From Archangium gephyra (lineage in GTDB: Bacteria; Myxococcota; Myxococcia; Myxococcales; Myxococcaceae), in contig QFQP01000003.1 in the NCBI GenBank assembly GCA_003243425.1, forward strand, positions 248,001 through 312,000: DNA of 64,000 nucleotides, read 5' to 3'. Positions within the stretch are counted from its first letter, which is position 1, and every line of letters starts with the position of its first letter. Below the pieces are notes generated by a model that worked only from the letters and a program-made list of their open reading frames with translations, made no database searches and had not been told where the DNA came from. The translations under genes and the position numbers were made by a program. This document shows, piece by piece, positions 39,130 through 47,594 of this stretch.

Positions 39130-39587
39130 TGCACCGGCGTCTATTCGTTCTTGGAAGTGTGCTGCTCTCGCTCACCGCGGGCGCAGAAGCGGGGTCGCCG
39201 TACCAGTTCTGCGGCGAGACGAGCTGCGCGTGCCAGATGACGACGTGCACGTGTGGTCAGGCCTGCAACCACGCGACCGGCCGCTGTGAAGCTGCGCAAG
39301 CCGCGTACTGCGGGAGCGATGCGATGTGCGCGGCTTCCTGCGGTTCCTTCATTTGCGAAGGCAACGTGTGCGTCGAAGGGCTGCGCACCGACGGTGGTGA
39401 CGGCACACAGCGGCCTGCGAACGCAGGTGGCTGCGCGAGCGCTCCGGAACTTCTGGCGGTGCTCGCGGCCGCCCTCCTCCGCCGGGGTTCAGAGCGCCGT
39501 CGACGCGTAGATCACGTACACACGCCCGGAGGTGTTGGTGTCGACGTAGTGCAGCCGGCCACCGCTCACCGTCGCGTGATTGGGTGA
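39129..39587 (+). CDS. MYXO-CTERM-type exported Cys-rich protein, copy 2, with extended tail
   Basis: This tandem paralogue has a signal peptide (MHRRLFVLGSVLLSLTAGAEA) and the same 12-Cys module as copy 1 (for example AMCAASCGSFICEGNVCVEG), a much shorter spacer, and a MYXO-CTERM-like end 'GGCASAPELLAVLAAALLRRGSERRRR'. About 25 extra residues follow the Arg cluster, lying antisense to the end of the convergent delta-60 gene. A normal member would stop soon after the arginines, so the original stop was probably lost. Start is the ATG at 39129; a GTG at 39126 is also possible. Confidence 0.75.
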   Translation: MHRRLFVLGSVLLSLTAGAEAGSPYQFCGETSCACQMTTCTCGQACNHATGRCEAAQAAYCGSDAMCAASCGSFICEGNVCVEGLRTDGGDGTQRPANAGGCASAPELLAVLAAALLRRGSERRRRVDHVHTPGGVGVDVVQPATAHRRVIG

Positions 39588-40805
39588 CGGCGGAATGACG
39601 CCGCCGAGAAGCGGCAGTCCGCCGAGGTCCATTTCAAGCAGGCCGTCGGTGCCGTAGCTCGAATCGACGACGCCGTTGGCGCTCAGACGAGTCACCGTGC
39701 CGTAGGGCCCGCGCGTGGTCCCGAAGCCGGCGGTCAGCGAGAGCACGAGTCGGCCATCGCCGAGCTCGTCGAGCGACAACACCGAGACCTGATGTCCGTC
39801 GTACGCGAGCGTCGCCACGCCAGCGGTGCCGAACGTGGCGTCAAGCTGACCGTCAGCCGTGTAGCGGACGAGCTTGATGTCCCACGGTTGATCGCTACCG
39901 GTCCGGCGCTGCGCACCTGCGACGAGGATCTGCCCACCGGTGAGCACCTTCATGTTGTGCGCGAAACCGCCGACGTTCTTCGCAGCGCCGGCGGTGCCGA
40001 ACGACGTGTCGAGCGACCCGTCGGCATTGAGGCGCGTCACCGTGAAGTCGTCACCACCGCCGAGCAGAATCTTGTTTCCCTGAAAGGCGACGTTGCGCGC
40101 CACTTCGTTCTTCCCGAAGTCGAGCTGCACCGCGCCGGTGGTGCCGAAAGACGTATCGAGCGCGCCGTCGGCCGAGAAGCGCGCGACGCCGAAGTCGGTG
40201 TTGTTGGTGGTGTCGACGGCGCGCGCTGCGAAGCCCGCGACGTAGATCTTCCCGTCAGTTGCCTGCGCGAGTTGCACCGCCGAGCCGCCGATGAGCGAAC
40301 CGAAGCGGACCTCCGATTTACCGCCGGTGCCGAACGTACTGTCGAGCACGCCGTCGGCCGAGAAGCGGGCCACGCCGAAGGCGCCGCTCTGACCGCCCTG
40401 TGATTGCACGGTGCCGCCGACGAGCACCTTGGCGCCCTGCAGTTGCACCGCGAACGCCACGTCGGTCTTCATCTCGACGTCGAAGCCGGCGTCGAGCGGG
40501 TCGTCGAAGAAGTACGTGGGCCAGCTCAGCGTCGCGTAGCCGCCGTCACCGAAGCTCACGTCGAGACCGCCATCGGCCAGCATGCGCGAGACCTGGAAGT
40601 CGTCGTGAACGGTGCTGACCGAGCCGGCCACGATGAACTTGTCGTCCTGGGCGACGATCGCGTTCGCCGCGCCGGCGATGCGGCCGCCCATGGTGCCGGT
40701 GCCACCTCCCGTGGAACCACCGCCGCCGCCCGTGCCTCCGTCCATCCCGGGAGCGCCGCTACAAGCTGCGAGGAACACCGCCGACACCGTCAGGAGAGTT
40801 CGCAT
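39489..40805 (-). CDS. delta-60 repeat lipoprotein, copy 1
   Basis: Lipobox 'AVFLAAC' at the N terminus (start M of MRTLLTVSA) is followed by a GGGG-rich linker. Six delta-60 repeats of about 55 residues then follow, each with a 'GxLDxSFGTxG' core (GGLDVSFGDGG, GVLDSTFGTGG, GALDTSFGTTG, GSLDTSFGTAG, QLDATFGTAG, GVVDSSYGTDG). These motifs form beta-propeller-like blades. Exported and lipid-anchored; ligand unknown. It is tandem with a close paralogue 71 bases upstream. Confidence 0.88.
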   Translation of the reverse strand: MRTLLTVSAVFLAACSGAPGMDGGTGGGGGSTGGGTGTMGGRIAGAANAIVAQDDKFIVAGSVSTVHDDFQVSRMLADGGLDVSFGDGGYATLSWPTYFFDDPLDAGFDVEMKTDVAFAVQLQGAKVLVGGTVQSQGGQSGAFGVARFSADGVLDSTFGTGGKSEVRFGSLIGGSAVQLAQATDGKIYVAGFAARAVDTTNNTDFGVARFSADGALDTSFGTTGAVQLDFGKNEVARNVAFQGNKILLGGGDDFTVTRLNADGSLDTSFGTAGAAKNVGGFAHNMKVLTGGQILVAGAQRRTGSDQPWDIKLVRYTADGQLDATFGTAGVATLAYDGHQVSVLSLDELGDGRLVLSLTAGFGTTRGPYGTVTRLSANGVVDSSYGTDGLLEMDLGGLPLLGGVIPPSPNHATVSGGRLHYVDTNTSGRVYVIYASTAL

Positions 40806-40876
40806 GGCGAAGAAGATACTCCGCCACCGCTCCATGTCTTTTTCGCCGGACTTCCTACGTGGCCGCCGACAACGGG

Positions 40877-42205
40877 TCAGAGCGAGGTGCTGACGTAGCG
40901 CACGTAGACTTCGTCAGCGCGATACGAATCGACGAGGTGCAACTTCCCGCCGCTCACGATCGCCTGATTCGGGGAGAACGGGTTGCCACCGATGTAGGTG
41001 AGCTGAGTGGGGAGAGCAGTCAGGCCATTGGTCCCGAACGAACTGTCGAGCGTGCCGTTCGCAGAAAGTCTGGCCACCGTGGGGCGTGGCGTCGCACCGG
41101 CGGTTGACACCATCGCGAGAACGATCTCGCCACCGGGCAGTTCATCGAGCGAGAGAACCGCGACCTGCTGCTCGTCGAAGCCGAGCTTCATTTCTCCGAA
41201 CACGCCGAAGGTAGCGTCGAGTTGACCATCGGCCGTGTAGCGCACGAGCTTGATGGCCCACGGCAGAGAATCGCCGCGAGAAATCGAGCCCGCGACGAGG
41301 ATGTGACCGCTAGTGAGGACTCGCATGTTGTGTGCGTAGCCGCCCTGGCTCCTGGCGACGCCACCAGAGCCAAAGGTGACGTCGACGTTGCCGTCGGGGT
41401 TCAGCCTGGTGACCGAGAAGTCGTCGCCACCTGCGATGAGAACTTTGTCGCCCTGAAACGCCAGGCTGCGCCCGGACTCTTCGCGCCCGAAGTCGATCAC
41501 CTCGACGCCATGGAAACCGAACGCATCGTCGAGGACGCCATCAGCGGTGAACCTCGCAACTGCGAAGTCAGTGTCGTTCGCGGAATCGAACGACCGTGTC
41601 GTGAAGCCGCCGATGTAGAGCTTTCCGTCTGCGCGCTGAGCGAGCGAAAGCGCGGTGCCACCGACGAATGAACTGAAGCGGACGTCCGTGGTGCCTCCGT
41701 CTCCGAAGGTCTGATCGAGCACGCCGTCAGCCGAGAACCGCGCGATACCAAACGCACCGTTCTGTCCGGCGCGAGACCCCACCGAGCCGGAGACCACGAT
41801 CTTCGAGCCCTGAAGTGTCGCAGCGAAGGCGACGTCCATCGACAGCTCGACCGGCGGTACGCCCGCGTCTGCGTACATCGGGTTCGACCAGAAGAAGCTG
41901 GGCCACTCGACGAACGCGTAGCCATTCGTTCCAAACGTCTCGTCGAGAGAGCCATCGCCATGCATGCGAGCGAGTTGAAAGACGTCGGGCCTCAGTCCGG
42001 TCGAGCCCACGAGCACGAAGCGGTCGCCCTGAGCCACGATCGCGTTCGCCACGCCGCTCACGTTCGTCCGCGCGGTGCCGGCATCCCGCTCGGGCTCGGT
42101 GCCCGCATCCGTCTCGACGGAGCTCCCGGCGTCGTCTTCGACTGCTGGACCGGGGCAATTGCACGACGAGATCATCACCAACACGCCCAACACGAACGCT
42201 CGCAT
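40877..42205 (-). CDS. delta-60 repeat lipoprotein, copy 2
   Basis: The signal ends 'VLVMISSC', a lipobox with Ser-Ser before Cys, and is followed by a short acidic linker instead of the Gly linker of copy 1. Six delta-60 motifs are visible (GSLDETFGTNG, GVLDQTFGDGG, GVLDDAFGFHG, GNVDVTFGSGG, QLDATFGVFG, GTLDSSFGTNG). Sequence is colinear with copy 1 through the whole propeller, indicating duplication. 442 aa. Confidence 0.88.
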   Translation of the reverse strand: MRAFVLGVLVMISSCNCPGPAVEDDAGSSVETDAGTEPERDAGTARTNVSGVANAIVAQGDRFVLVGSTGLRPDVFQLARMHGDGSLDETFGTNGYAFVEWPSFFWSNPMYADAGVPPVELSMDVAFAATLQGSKIVVSGSVGSRAGQNGAFGIARFSADGVLDQTFGDGGTTDVRFSSFVGGTALSLAQRADGKLYIGGFTTRSFDSANDTDFAVARFTADGVLDDAFGFHGVEVIDFGREESGRSLAFQGDKVLIAGGDDFSVTRLNPDGNVDVTFGSGGVARSQGGYAHNMRVLTSGHILVAGSISRGDSLPWAIKLVRYTADGQLDATFGVFGEMKLGFDEQQVAVLSLDELPGGEIVLAMVSTAGATPRPTVARLSANGTLDSSFGTNGLTALPTQLTYIGGNPFSPNQAIVSGGKLHLVDSYRADEVYVRYVSTSL

Positions 42206-42223
42206 CGGGAGACCGTAAAACAG

Positions 42224-43525
42224 TCAGCGACCGAGTGTGAAGCGCAGCGCCTGTTCGAGGTCCGGATGCAGGAACGTGAAGCCGGCCGACTGGGCGCGCT
42301 GCGGCAACGCGCGCTGACTCGCGAGAATCGCGCCATCGGCCATCTCGCCGAACAGGGCGCGCAACGCGAAGCCCGGCAAAGGAGCAATGGCAGGTCGCGA
42401 CAACACCCTGCCCAGCACGCGCGCGTAGTCGCCGCTGGTCACCGGGTTGGGCGACGTGAGGTTCAACGGCCCAACGACGTTCTCGTTCTGCGCGGCGAAG
42501 AGAATGAGGCCGAGCATGTCTTCAATCGACACCCAGCTCTGCCACGCCTTGCCGCCAGCGATGGGCCCACCGGCACCGAGCTTGAACGCCGGCAGCAACT
42601 TCGCGAGCGCCCCGCCCTGCGCAGATTGCACGATGCCGGTGCGCAGCAACACCACGCGCTCCGCCGCACCTTGCGCCGCTGCTTCCCAGTCGAGACACAG
42701 CTTCGAGAGGAACTTCGTGGCGTGATCGCCGGGCGCACCGGGCGCCGAGTCCTCCGTCAGCACTTCGTCGCCGCGCTCGCCGTAGATGCCGACCGCGGAG
42801 CCCTGCAGCCACACCTTCACGCCCTTCGCGTGGGCCACCAGCTTCTTCGTGTAGTCGACCCGGCTCTCGACGAGCTCCCGCTTGCGTTCGTCGCTCCAGC
42901 GCTCGTCGGCGATGCCGGCGCCCGCGAGGTTCACGACGACCTCCGCACCTTCGACGGCCTTGAAGTCGCCGCGCTTGATGACGCGCACCTCATGACCGCC
43001 GGTCGAGAGGAACGCTTTCAACGCCGAGCCGACGAGCCCGCTCGCGCCGGCGATGGCGAACACGCGCCGGGGCCCGTGGTGTCGCGACAGATCGGCGCGG
43101 GTGATCGCGTGCCGGTAGTCGAACATGCGCTCGAGCGTGCGATCGGTGAACGAGCCGCCGACGATGCCACCCAGCGGCAGCGCGTACTCGATGGTGTCGA
43201 TGAGCGTGCTGGTGCTCTCGGTCAGCGGCTCGAAGCGGTGCGTATGAACCCACTTCGCGAACGGGCCGCTGGTCTGCTCGTCGCGGAACATGCGGCCGGG
43301 CTCGAAGGCCGTGTGTTCCGCGACCCAACGTTGCTTCGTCGGGCCCACGGGAATCTTCACGACGGTGCGCGCGCCGACCTCCAGACCGCCGGAGCGCTCC
43401 TCGATCTCGGCGGGCGCGAACGGCGGGTTCAACCGCTCGAACGCGCCTTCACGTGCGTGCCAGGCGAACAACTCGTCGGCCGGCACGGGCATCACCGACC
43501 TCTTTTCGAAGGTGGTGAGCTTCAT
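42224..43525 (-). CDS. SRPBCC-TIGR01777 family epimerase/oxidoreductase fusion
   Basis: Residues 1-145 form an SRPBCC-type domain ('FEKRSVMPVPADELFAWHAREGAF', 'TIEYALPLGG'). From about 155 an NAD(P)-binding epimerase of the TIGR01777/YfcH family follows: 'VFAIAGASGLVGSALKAFL', 'EVVVNLAGAGIADERW', 'WLQGSAVGIYG', and a C-terminal 'PLPGFALRALFGEMADGAILASQRALP' that is diagnostic of the family. The fusion is a known architecture. Substrate unknown. It sits 10 bases downstream of aspS and is probably co-transcribed. Confidence 0.9.
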   Translation of the reverse strand: MKLTTFEKRSVMPVPADELFAWHAREGAFERLNPPFAPAEIEERSGGLEVGARTVVKIPVGPTKQRWVAEHTAFEPGRMFRDEQTSGPFAKWVHTHRFEPLTESTSTLIDTIEYALPLGGIVGGSFTDRTLERMFDYRHAITRADLSRHHGPRRVFAIAGASGLVGSALKAFLSTGGHEVRVIKRGDFKAVEGAEVVVNLAGAGIADERWSDERKRELVESRVDYTKKLVAHAKGVKVWLQGSAVGIYGERGDEVLTEDSAPGAPGDHATKFLSKLCLDWEAAAQGAAERVVLLRTGIVQSAQGGALAKLLPAFKLGAGGPIAGGKAWQSWVSIEDMLGLILFAAQNENVVGPLNLTSPNPVTSGDYARVLGRVLSRPAIAPLPGFALRALFGEMADGAILASQRALPQRAQSAGFTFLHPDLEQALRFTLGR

Positions 43526-43535
43526 GGTCGTTTCC

Positions 43536-45491
43536 TCAGCTCTTCGCCGGTGGAGTGGACTTCACGTACAGATCGCGCAGCTGCTTCTCGTCGACGTCGC
43601 CGGGCGCGAGCGTCATCAGGTCGGTGCCCTTCTGCGTCTTGGGGAACGGAATCACGTCGCGCAGCGACTCGGTCTCGGTGATCAGGAACGCGAGGCGGTC
43701 CATGCCGAGCGCGAGGCCACCGTGCGGCGGCGCGCCAAACTTGAGCGCGTCGAGCAGGAAGCCGAACTTGCTGCGCGCGTCTTCGTCGCTGATGCCCATC
43801 GCCTTGAAGACCTTGGCCTGCACCACGGGGTCATGCAGACGAATCGAGCCGCCGCCAATCTCGAAGCCGTTGAGCACCACGTCGTAGCGGTAGCAGTACA
43901 CCTTCGCGGGGTCGAAGGACTCGGGCTCCAGGTACTTGAGGCACTCGTCCATCGGGCGCGTGAACGCGTGGTGCGCAGCGGCCCAGGTCTTCGAGTCTTC
44001 GTCGTACTCGAACAGCGGCGGGTTCACGACCCACAGGAAGTTCCACTTACCGCCAGCGCCGTACTCGGGAATGAGCCAGAGCTTCTTGGCGAGGTACACG
44101 CGGAGGTTCGCCATGATGGTGTGAACCTTCGCCTCGCTCCCGAACTGGAAGAGGATGAGGTCACCCGGCCTGGCGCCCGTCGCTTCGATGATCGCGGCCT
44201 TGAACTCGGGCGTGGCGGTCTTGAACAACGGCGCCTGCGTCCAGTCCCCGTTCTCGGCGATCTTCGCGCGGGCCAGGCCCTTGGCGCCCATGCCCACCAC
44301 GTACGCTTCGGTCTCTTCGATCTCCTTGCGCGAGAGCTCCTTCGGCGGCGGCGGCAGCTTGGCGGTCGGGTTCGGGTTGGCGGCGCGGAACGCTTCGTTC
44401 TTCGCCTTCACCACGCCCGGGTCGTGCTGACCGTCGGCCACCGGCGAGACGACCATCGCCTTGATGAGGCCCTTGGCCTGCAGCGTTTCCCACAACGGGC
44501 CGACGCCACTCTCGGCGCCGAACTTCGCGACGATGTCGTTGAGCACCACGTGCTCCATGCCGAAGCGCAGGTCGGGCTTGTCGTTGCCGTACTTCGCCAT
44601 CGACTCGTCGAAGTTCATGCGGCGGAACGGCGTGGGCAGGTCGATGTCGTGCACCTCTTTCCACAGGCGCTTCAGCAGGCCTTCGATCTTCTCGAAGATG
44701 TCTTCCTGCGTGACGAACGACATCTCGACGTCGATCTGCGTGAACTCGGGCTGGCGATCGAGGCGGAGGTCTTCGTCGCGGAAGCACTTCACGATCTGGA
44801 AGTAGCGCTCGAAGCCCGCGACCATGAACAGCTGCTTGTAGAGCTGCGGTGATTCGGCCAGCGCGTAGAACTTGCCGGGGTTGAGGCGCGAGGGAACGAG
44901 GAAGTTGCGCGCGCCACCGGGCGTGTAGCGGCCCATGAACGGCGTCTCGAGCTCGAGGAACCCGTTCTCGTGGAAGTAGCTGCGCACCGCGGCGTTCATC
45001 TTCGAACGGGTGATGAGCGTCTTCTGCAGGTTCGGGCGGCGCAGGTCGAGGTAACGGTACTCGAGGCGCTTCTCTTCGCTGGTCTGCGAGTGCTCGCTGA
45101 TCTCGAACGGAGGCGTCTCGGCCTTGTTGAAGATCTCCGCGTACGACACGTAGACCTCGACCTCGCCGGTCGCCAGGTTCGGGTTGGTCGCGGGGACTTC
45201 CTTGTTCTCCTTCTTCGACCACTGCATGCCGCGCGAACGCACTTCGCCGCGAATGCCGATGACCCACTCGCTGCGGAGTGACTCGGCGAGCTTGTGGGCG
45301 TCCTTCGAGATGCCCGGGTCGAAGACGATCTGCGTGAGGCCTTCACGATCGCGAAGGTCGATGAAGATGAGGCCGCCGTGGTCGCGCCGGTTCTGAACCC
45401 AACCGAACAACACGACTTCCGACTTGATGTCTTTGGCCCGCAGCGCGCCGCATGAATGCGTGCGCTTCACCTTGCTGATGAACTCGCTCAT
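43536..45491 (-). CDS. aspS: aspartyl-tRNA synthetase
   Basis: This is a class IIb synthetase with the N-terminal OB-fold ('VLFGWVQNRRDHGGLIFIDLRDREG') and motif 2 region ('FRDEDLRLDRQPEFTQIDVEMSF'). A bacterial GAD insertion lies in the middle, and the C-terminal motif 3 is 'PHGGLALGMDRLAFLI'. At 651 aa it is somewhat longer than the usual 590, the excess lying in the GAD region around 'PPPPKELSRKEIEETEAYVVGMG'. Whether it also charges tRNA-Asn cannot be told. Start 45491 matches the family N terminus. Confidence 0.96.
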   Translation of the reverse strand: MSEFISKVKRTHSCGALRAKDIKSEVVLFGWVQNRRDHGGLIFIDLRDREGLTQIVFDPGISKDAHKLAESLRSEWVIGIRGEVRSRGMQWSKKENKEVPATNPNLATGEVEVYVSYAEIFNKAETPPFEISEHSQTSEEKRLEYRYLDLRRPNLQKTLITRSKMNAAVRSYFHENGFLELETPFMGRYTPGGARNFLVPSRLNPGKFYALAESPQLYKQLFMVAGFERYFQIVKCFRDEDLRLDRQPEFTQIDVEMSFVTQEDIFEKIEGLLKRLWKEVHDIDLPTPFRRMNFDESMAKYGNDKPDLRFGMEHVVLNDIVAKFGAESGVGPLWETLQAKGLIKAMVVSPVADGQHDPGVVKAKNEAFRAANPNPTAKLPPPPKELSRKEIEETEAYVVGMGAKGLARAKIAENGDWTQAPLFKTATPEFKAAIIEATGARPGDLILFQFGSEAKVHTIMANLRVYLAKKLWLIPEYGAGGKWNFLWVVNPPLFEYDEDSKTWAAAHHAFTRPMDECLKYLEPESFDPAKVYCYRYDVVLNGFEIGGGSIRLHDPVVQAKVFKAMGISDEDARSKFGFLLDALKFGAPPHGGLALGMDRLAFLITETESLRDVIPFPKTQKGTDLMTLAPGDVDEKQLRDLYVKSTPPAKS

Positions 45492-45537
45492 ATGGTTGCG
45501 GCTCGTTAGCAGAAATTTCCGTAGTAGAAGCCCCTTC

Positions 45538-46821
45538 ATGTTCCGGCTGAAGACCCTCTGGCTCGCCGCGCTGCTCACGGCTTGCGGTCCCAACCCCCCG
45601 GCTCCGGTGCAGATCATGGCGCTGATTCCGAGCGAAGCAGGCACGCTCGAAACACGTCAGGTCGAGCTCAAGACGGTGGGCAACGTGACGACGCTCAAGG
45701 GCGACGTCGTGGAGTTCATCGGCAGCCCGCGCGTGGTGGTCGACGCCAACGATCCGTTGCAGACCAACGGCATCGAGAACCTCACCGACCAGCAGCGCTA
45801 CGACGTGCTGGTGAAGGACAAGGGCGCCGACGTTCGCGGCCACTACGTGGATCGCTCGGGCGTGCTCTGGCCCGCCGACTTCCACACCTGGAACATGGTG
45901 AGCGCCTATTACAACTTCGAGCGCTCCTACGAGTACTTCAACGACATCTACGACGGCGTCGACCCCAAGGAGCTCCGCCCGCTCAAGGTCATGTACTGGG
46001 CCGACGTGAAGTTGAACGGCGCCGATCAGCTGCAGGACAACGCGCTGTACCTGTCGTTCATCAAGAGCTTCGTGCTCACGCCGTTCCAGAACGCGCAGCT
46101 GGTGCCGCTGCCCATGAACATCGGCATCATCGGGCACGAGACCGCGCACCGCGTGTTCAACTTCCGCGTGCTCGAAGACCAGGGCATTCACCCCGCGCTG
46201 ACCCGCTGGACGATCGTGCCCTTCAACCTGCTCAAGTCGCTCGACGAGGGCCTCGCCGACTACCACGGCTATTCAGTGACCTGCTTCGAGGCCGCGAACT
46301 GCCGGCCGAACTTCCTCGCCGCGTCGATCGACGACTCGCGCACCGTGGGCTTCCGCAACGTGGGCCGCGTCGACGCCTGCATGGACGAGACGACCCGTCA
46401 GGCGTTCTTGAACTTCAACAACTCGCAGTGGGTGACGTCGCCCGAGATGTACAAGGTGGGCAACCTCATCGCCGCGTCGCTGTACCAGGCGGGCAACCGC
46501 ACCGCGAAAGAAGACGTGCTCCGCAAGGCGCTCATCCTCGCCTACGACGACGAATCACCGACGAACCCGGGCCTTCGCCAGTTCGTGAAGAACAACCTCA
46601 ATACGCCAGAGAACTTCACGCCCGAGAACGTGGTGAACATCATCGTCTCGCACGTGACCGACCCTGATCTGAAGAAGGAGCTGTGCACGCAGTTCACGAC
46701 GCGCATGCAGCTCCGCTGTTCCTCGTTCCCCTGCGAGGTGAACGGTCTTCCTTCCATGCGCGCGTGCCCGTCGACGGCCCGCCGCGAGATGTTCTGCCCG
46801 ACGCTCCCTCCGCAGCCATGA
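45538..46821 (+). CDS. HExxH metalloprotease-like lipoprotein
   Basis: Lipobox 'AALLTAC' follows a short signal. A zinc-peptidase-like core is visible: 'GIIGHETAHRVFNF' (HETAH, about residue 200) and, 45 residues on, 'SLDEGLADYHGY', which offers the third ligand Glu of gluzincins. The remainder of the 427 aa is not assigned, with several Cys near the end. It would act in the periplasm or on the cell surface. Divergent from aspS by 46 bases; stop overlaps the next gene (ATGA). Confidence 0.72.
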   Translation: MFRLKTLWLAALLTACGPNPPAPVQIMALIPSEAGTLETRQVELKTVGNVTTLKGDVVEFIGSPRVVVDANDPLQTNGIENLTDQQRYDVLVKDKGADVRGHYVDRSGVLWPADFHTWNMVSAYYNFERSYEYFNDIYDGVDPKELRPLKVMYWADVKLNGADQLQDNALYLSFIKSFVLTPFQNAQLVPLPMNIGIIGHETAHRVFNFRVLEDQGIHPALTRWTIVPFNLLKSLDEGLADYHGYSVTCFEAANCRPNFLAASIDDSRTVGFRNVGRVDACMDETTRQAFLNFNNSQWVTSPEMYKVGNLIAASLYQAGNRTAKEDVLRKALILAYDDESPTNPGLRQFVKNNLNTPENFTPENVVNIIVSHVTDPDLKKELCTQFTTRMQLRCSSFPCEVNGLPSMRACPSTARREMFCPTLPPQP

Positions 46822-47546
46822 CCCGCTCTCTCCTGGCAGTGTTGTTGATGTTGGCGATGCCCGCATTCGCGCAGCGCGAAGAGGACGACGCCCCCATTCC
46901 CTACGGCGAAGAAACGACCGCGGACGAAGAGATCCCGGTGAAGAAGAAGAAGCGCCGGCAGACCGAGATTCGTGAAGAAGACGAAGAGGAGCGCGCCAAC
47001 GAGGAGTCGATGGCCAGCCTCGACGACCCCAACGTGGGTGTGGGCGGCGACGTCTTCATGGGCCTGATGCTGCTCGACTCGTCGAAGGGCGGCGTCGACC
47101 CGCGCTACTTCTTCGGCGTGCGCTTCACGTGGGAGTTCGGCCGGCTCATCCCCGACGAGTACCTGCGCGAGATGTTCTTCGTGGACCTCGCGTACATGTA
47201 CACGTCGTCGAAGATCGGGACGAACTTCGTCAACGTCGACGCGAACTTTCACAACTTCTTCGTGGCGCCGGCGTTCGCGATCCCCTTCGGGAAGTCGTTC
47301 ATGGCGTTCTACATGCAGGTCGGCGCGGGCTTCGATTACTCGCAGAGCGTCACGCGGGTCGATCAGACCGCGGTGTCGCTGGGTGGAACGAAGTTCCTCT
47401 TTCAGTACGGCGTCGGGTTGCGCGGCCGGCCTGCGGTCATCGCCGACGGCACGGTGCGCATTCAGTTCCGCATCGAGGTGTCGCGCTTCGTGCGCGGCTA
47501 CATGCACGACATGTATTTCGGCGGCGGGCTCGGTCTCATCTTCTGA
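46818..47546 (+). CDS. outer-membrane beta-barrel-like protein, 242 aa
   Basis: A signal peptide (MTRSLLAVLLMLAMPAFA) leads a charged acidic/basic segment (about 20-65, with EEIPVKKKKRRQTE). About ten amphipathic strands follow, alternating aromatic and small residues (RYFFGVRFTWEFGRL, FFVDLAYMYTSSK, NFFVAPAFAIPFG) and ending in 'FGGGLGLIF', a terminal Phe as in barrel proteins. Barrel fold is an inference from strand pattern. Coupled to the metalloprotease-like gene by a 4-base overlap. Confidence 0.68.
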   Translation: MTRSLLAVLLMLAMPAFAQREEDDAPIPYGEETTADEEIPVKKKKRRQTEIREEDEEERANEESMASLDDPNVGVGGDVFMGLMLLDSSKGGVDPRYFFGVRFTWEFGRLIPDEYLREMFFVDLAYMYTSSKIGTNFVNVDANFHNFFVAPAFAIPFGKSFMAFYMQVGAGFDYSQSVTRVDQTAVSLGGTKFLFQYGVGLRGRPAVIADGTVRIQFRIEVSRFVRGYMHDMYFGGGLGLIF

Positions 47547-47556
47547 ACGAGGCGGG

Positions 47557-47587
47557 TTGACCCTCACGCGACGTGAGGGCCGACAGT
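47557..47587 (+). promoter_or_regulatory. MerR-type promoter with operator in a 19-bp spacer
   Basis: A TTGACC -35 lies at 47557-47562 and a weak -10 (GACAGT) at 47582-47587, separated by 19 bases. The spacer region holds a perfect inverted repeat: CCCTCACG (47561-47568) and CGTGAGGG (47572-47579) around CGA. An overlong spacer with the operator between the hexamers is the hallmark of MerR-family promoters, and the downstream gene encodes such a regulator. The ATG at 47595 lies where transcription should begin, so the mRNA may be leaderless. Confidence 0.7.
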
Positions 47588-47594
47588 GCTTCGC

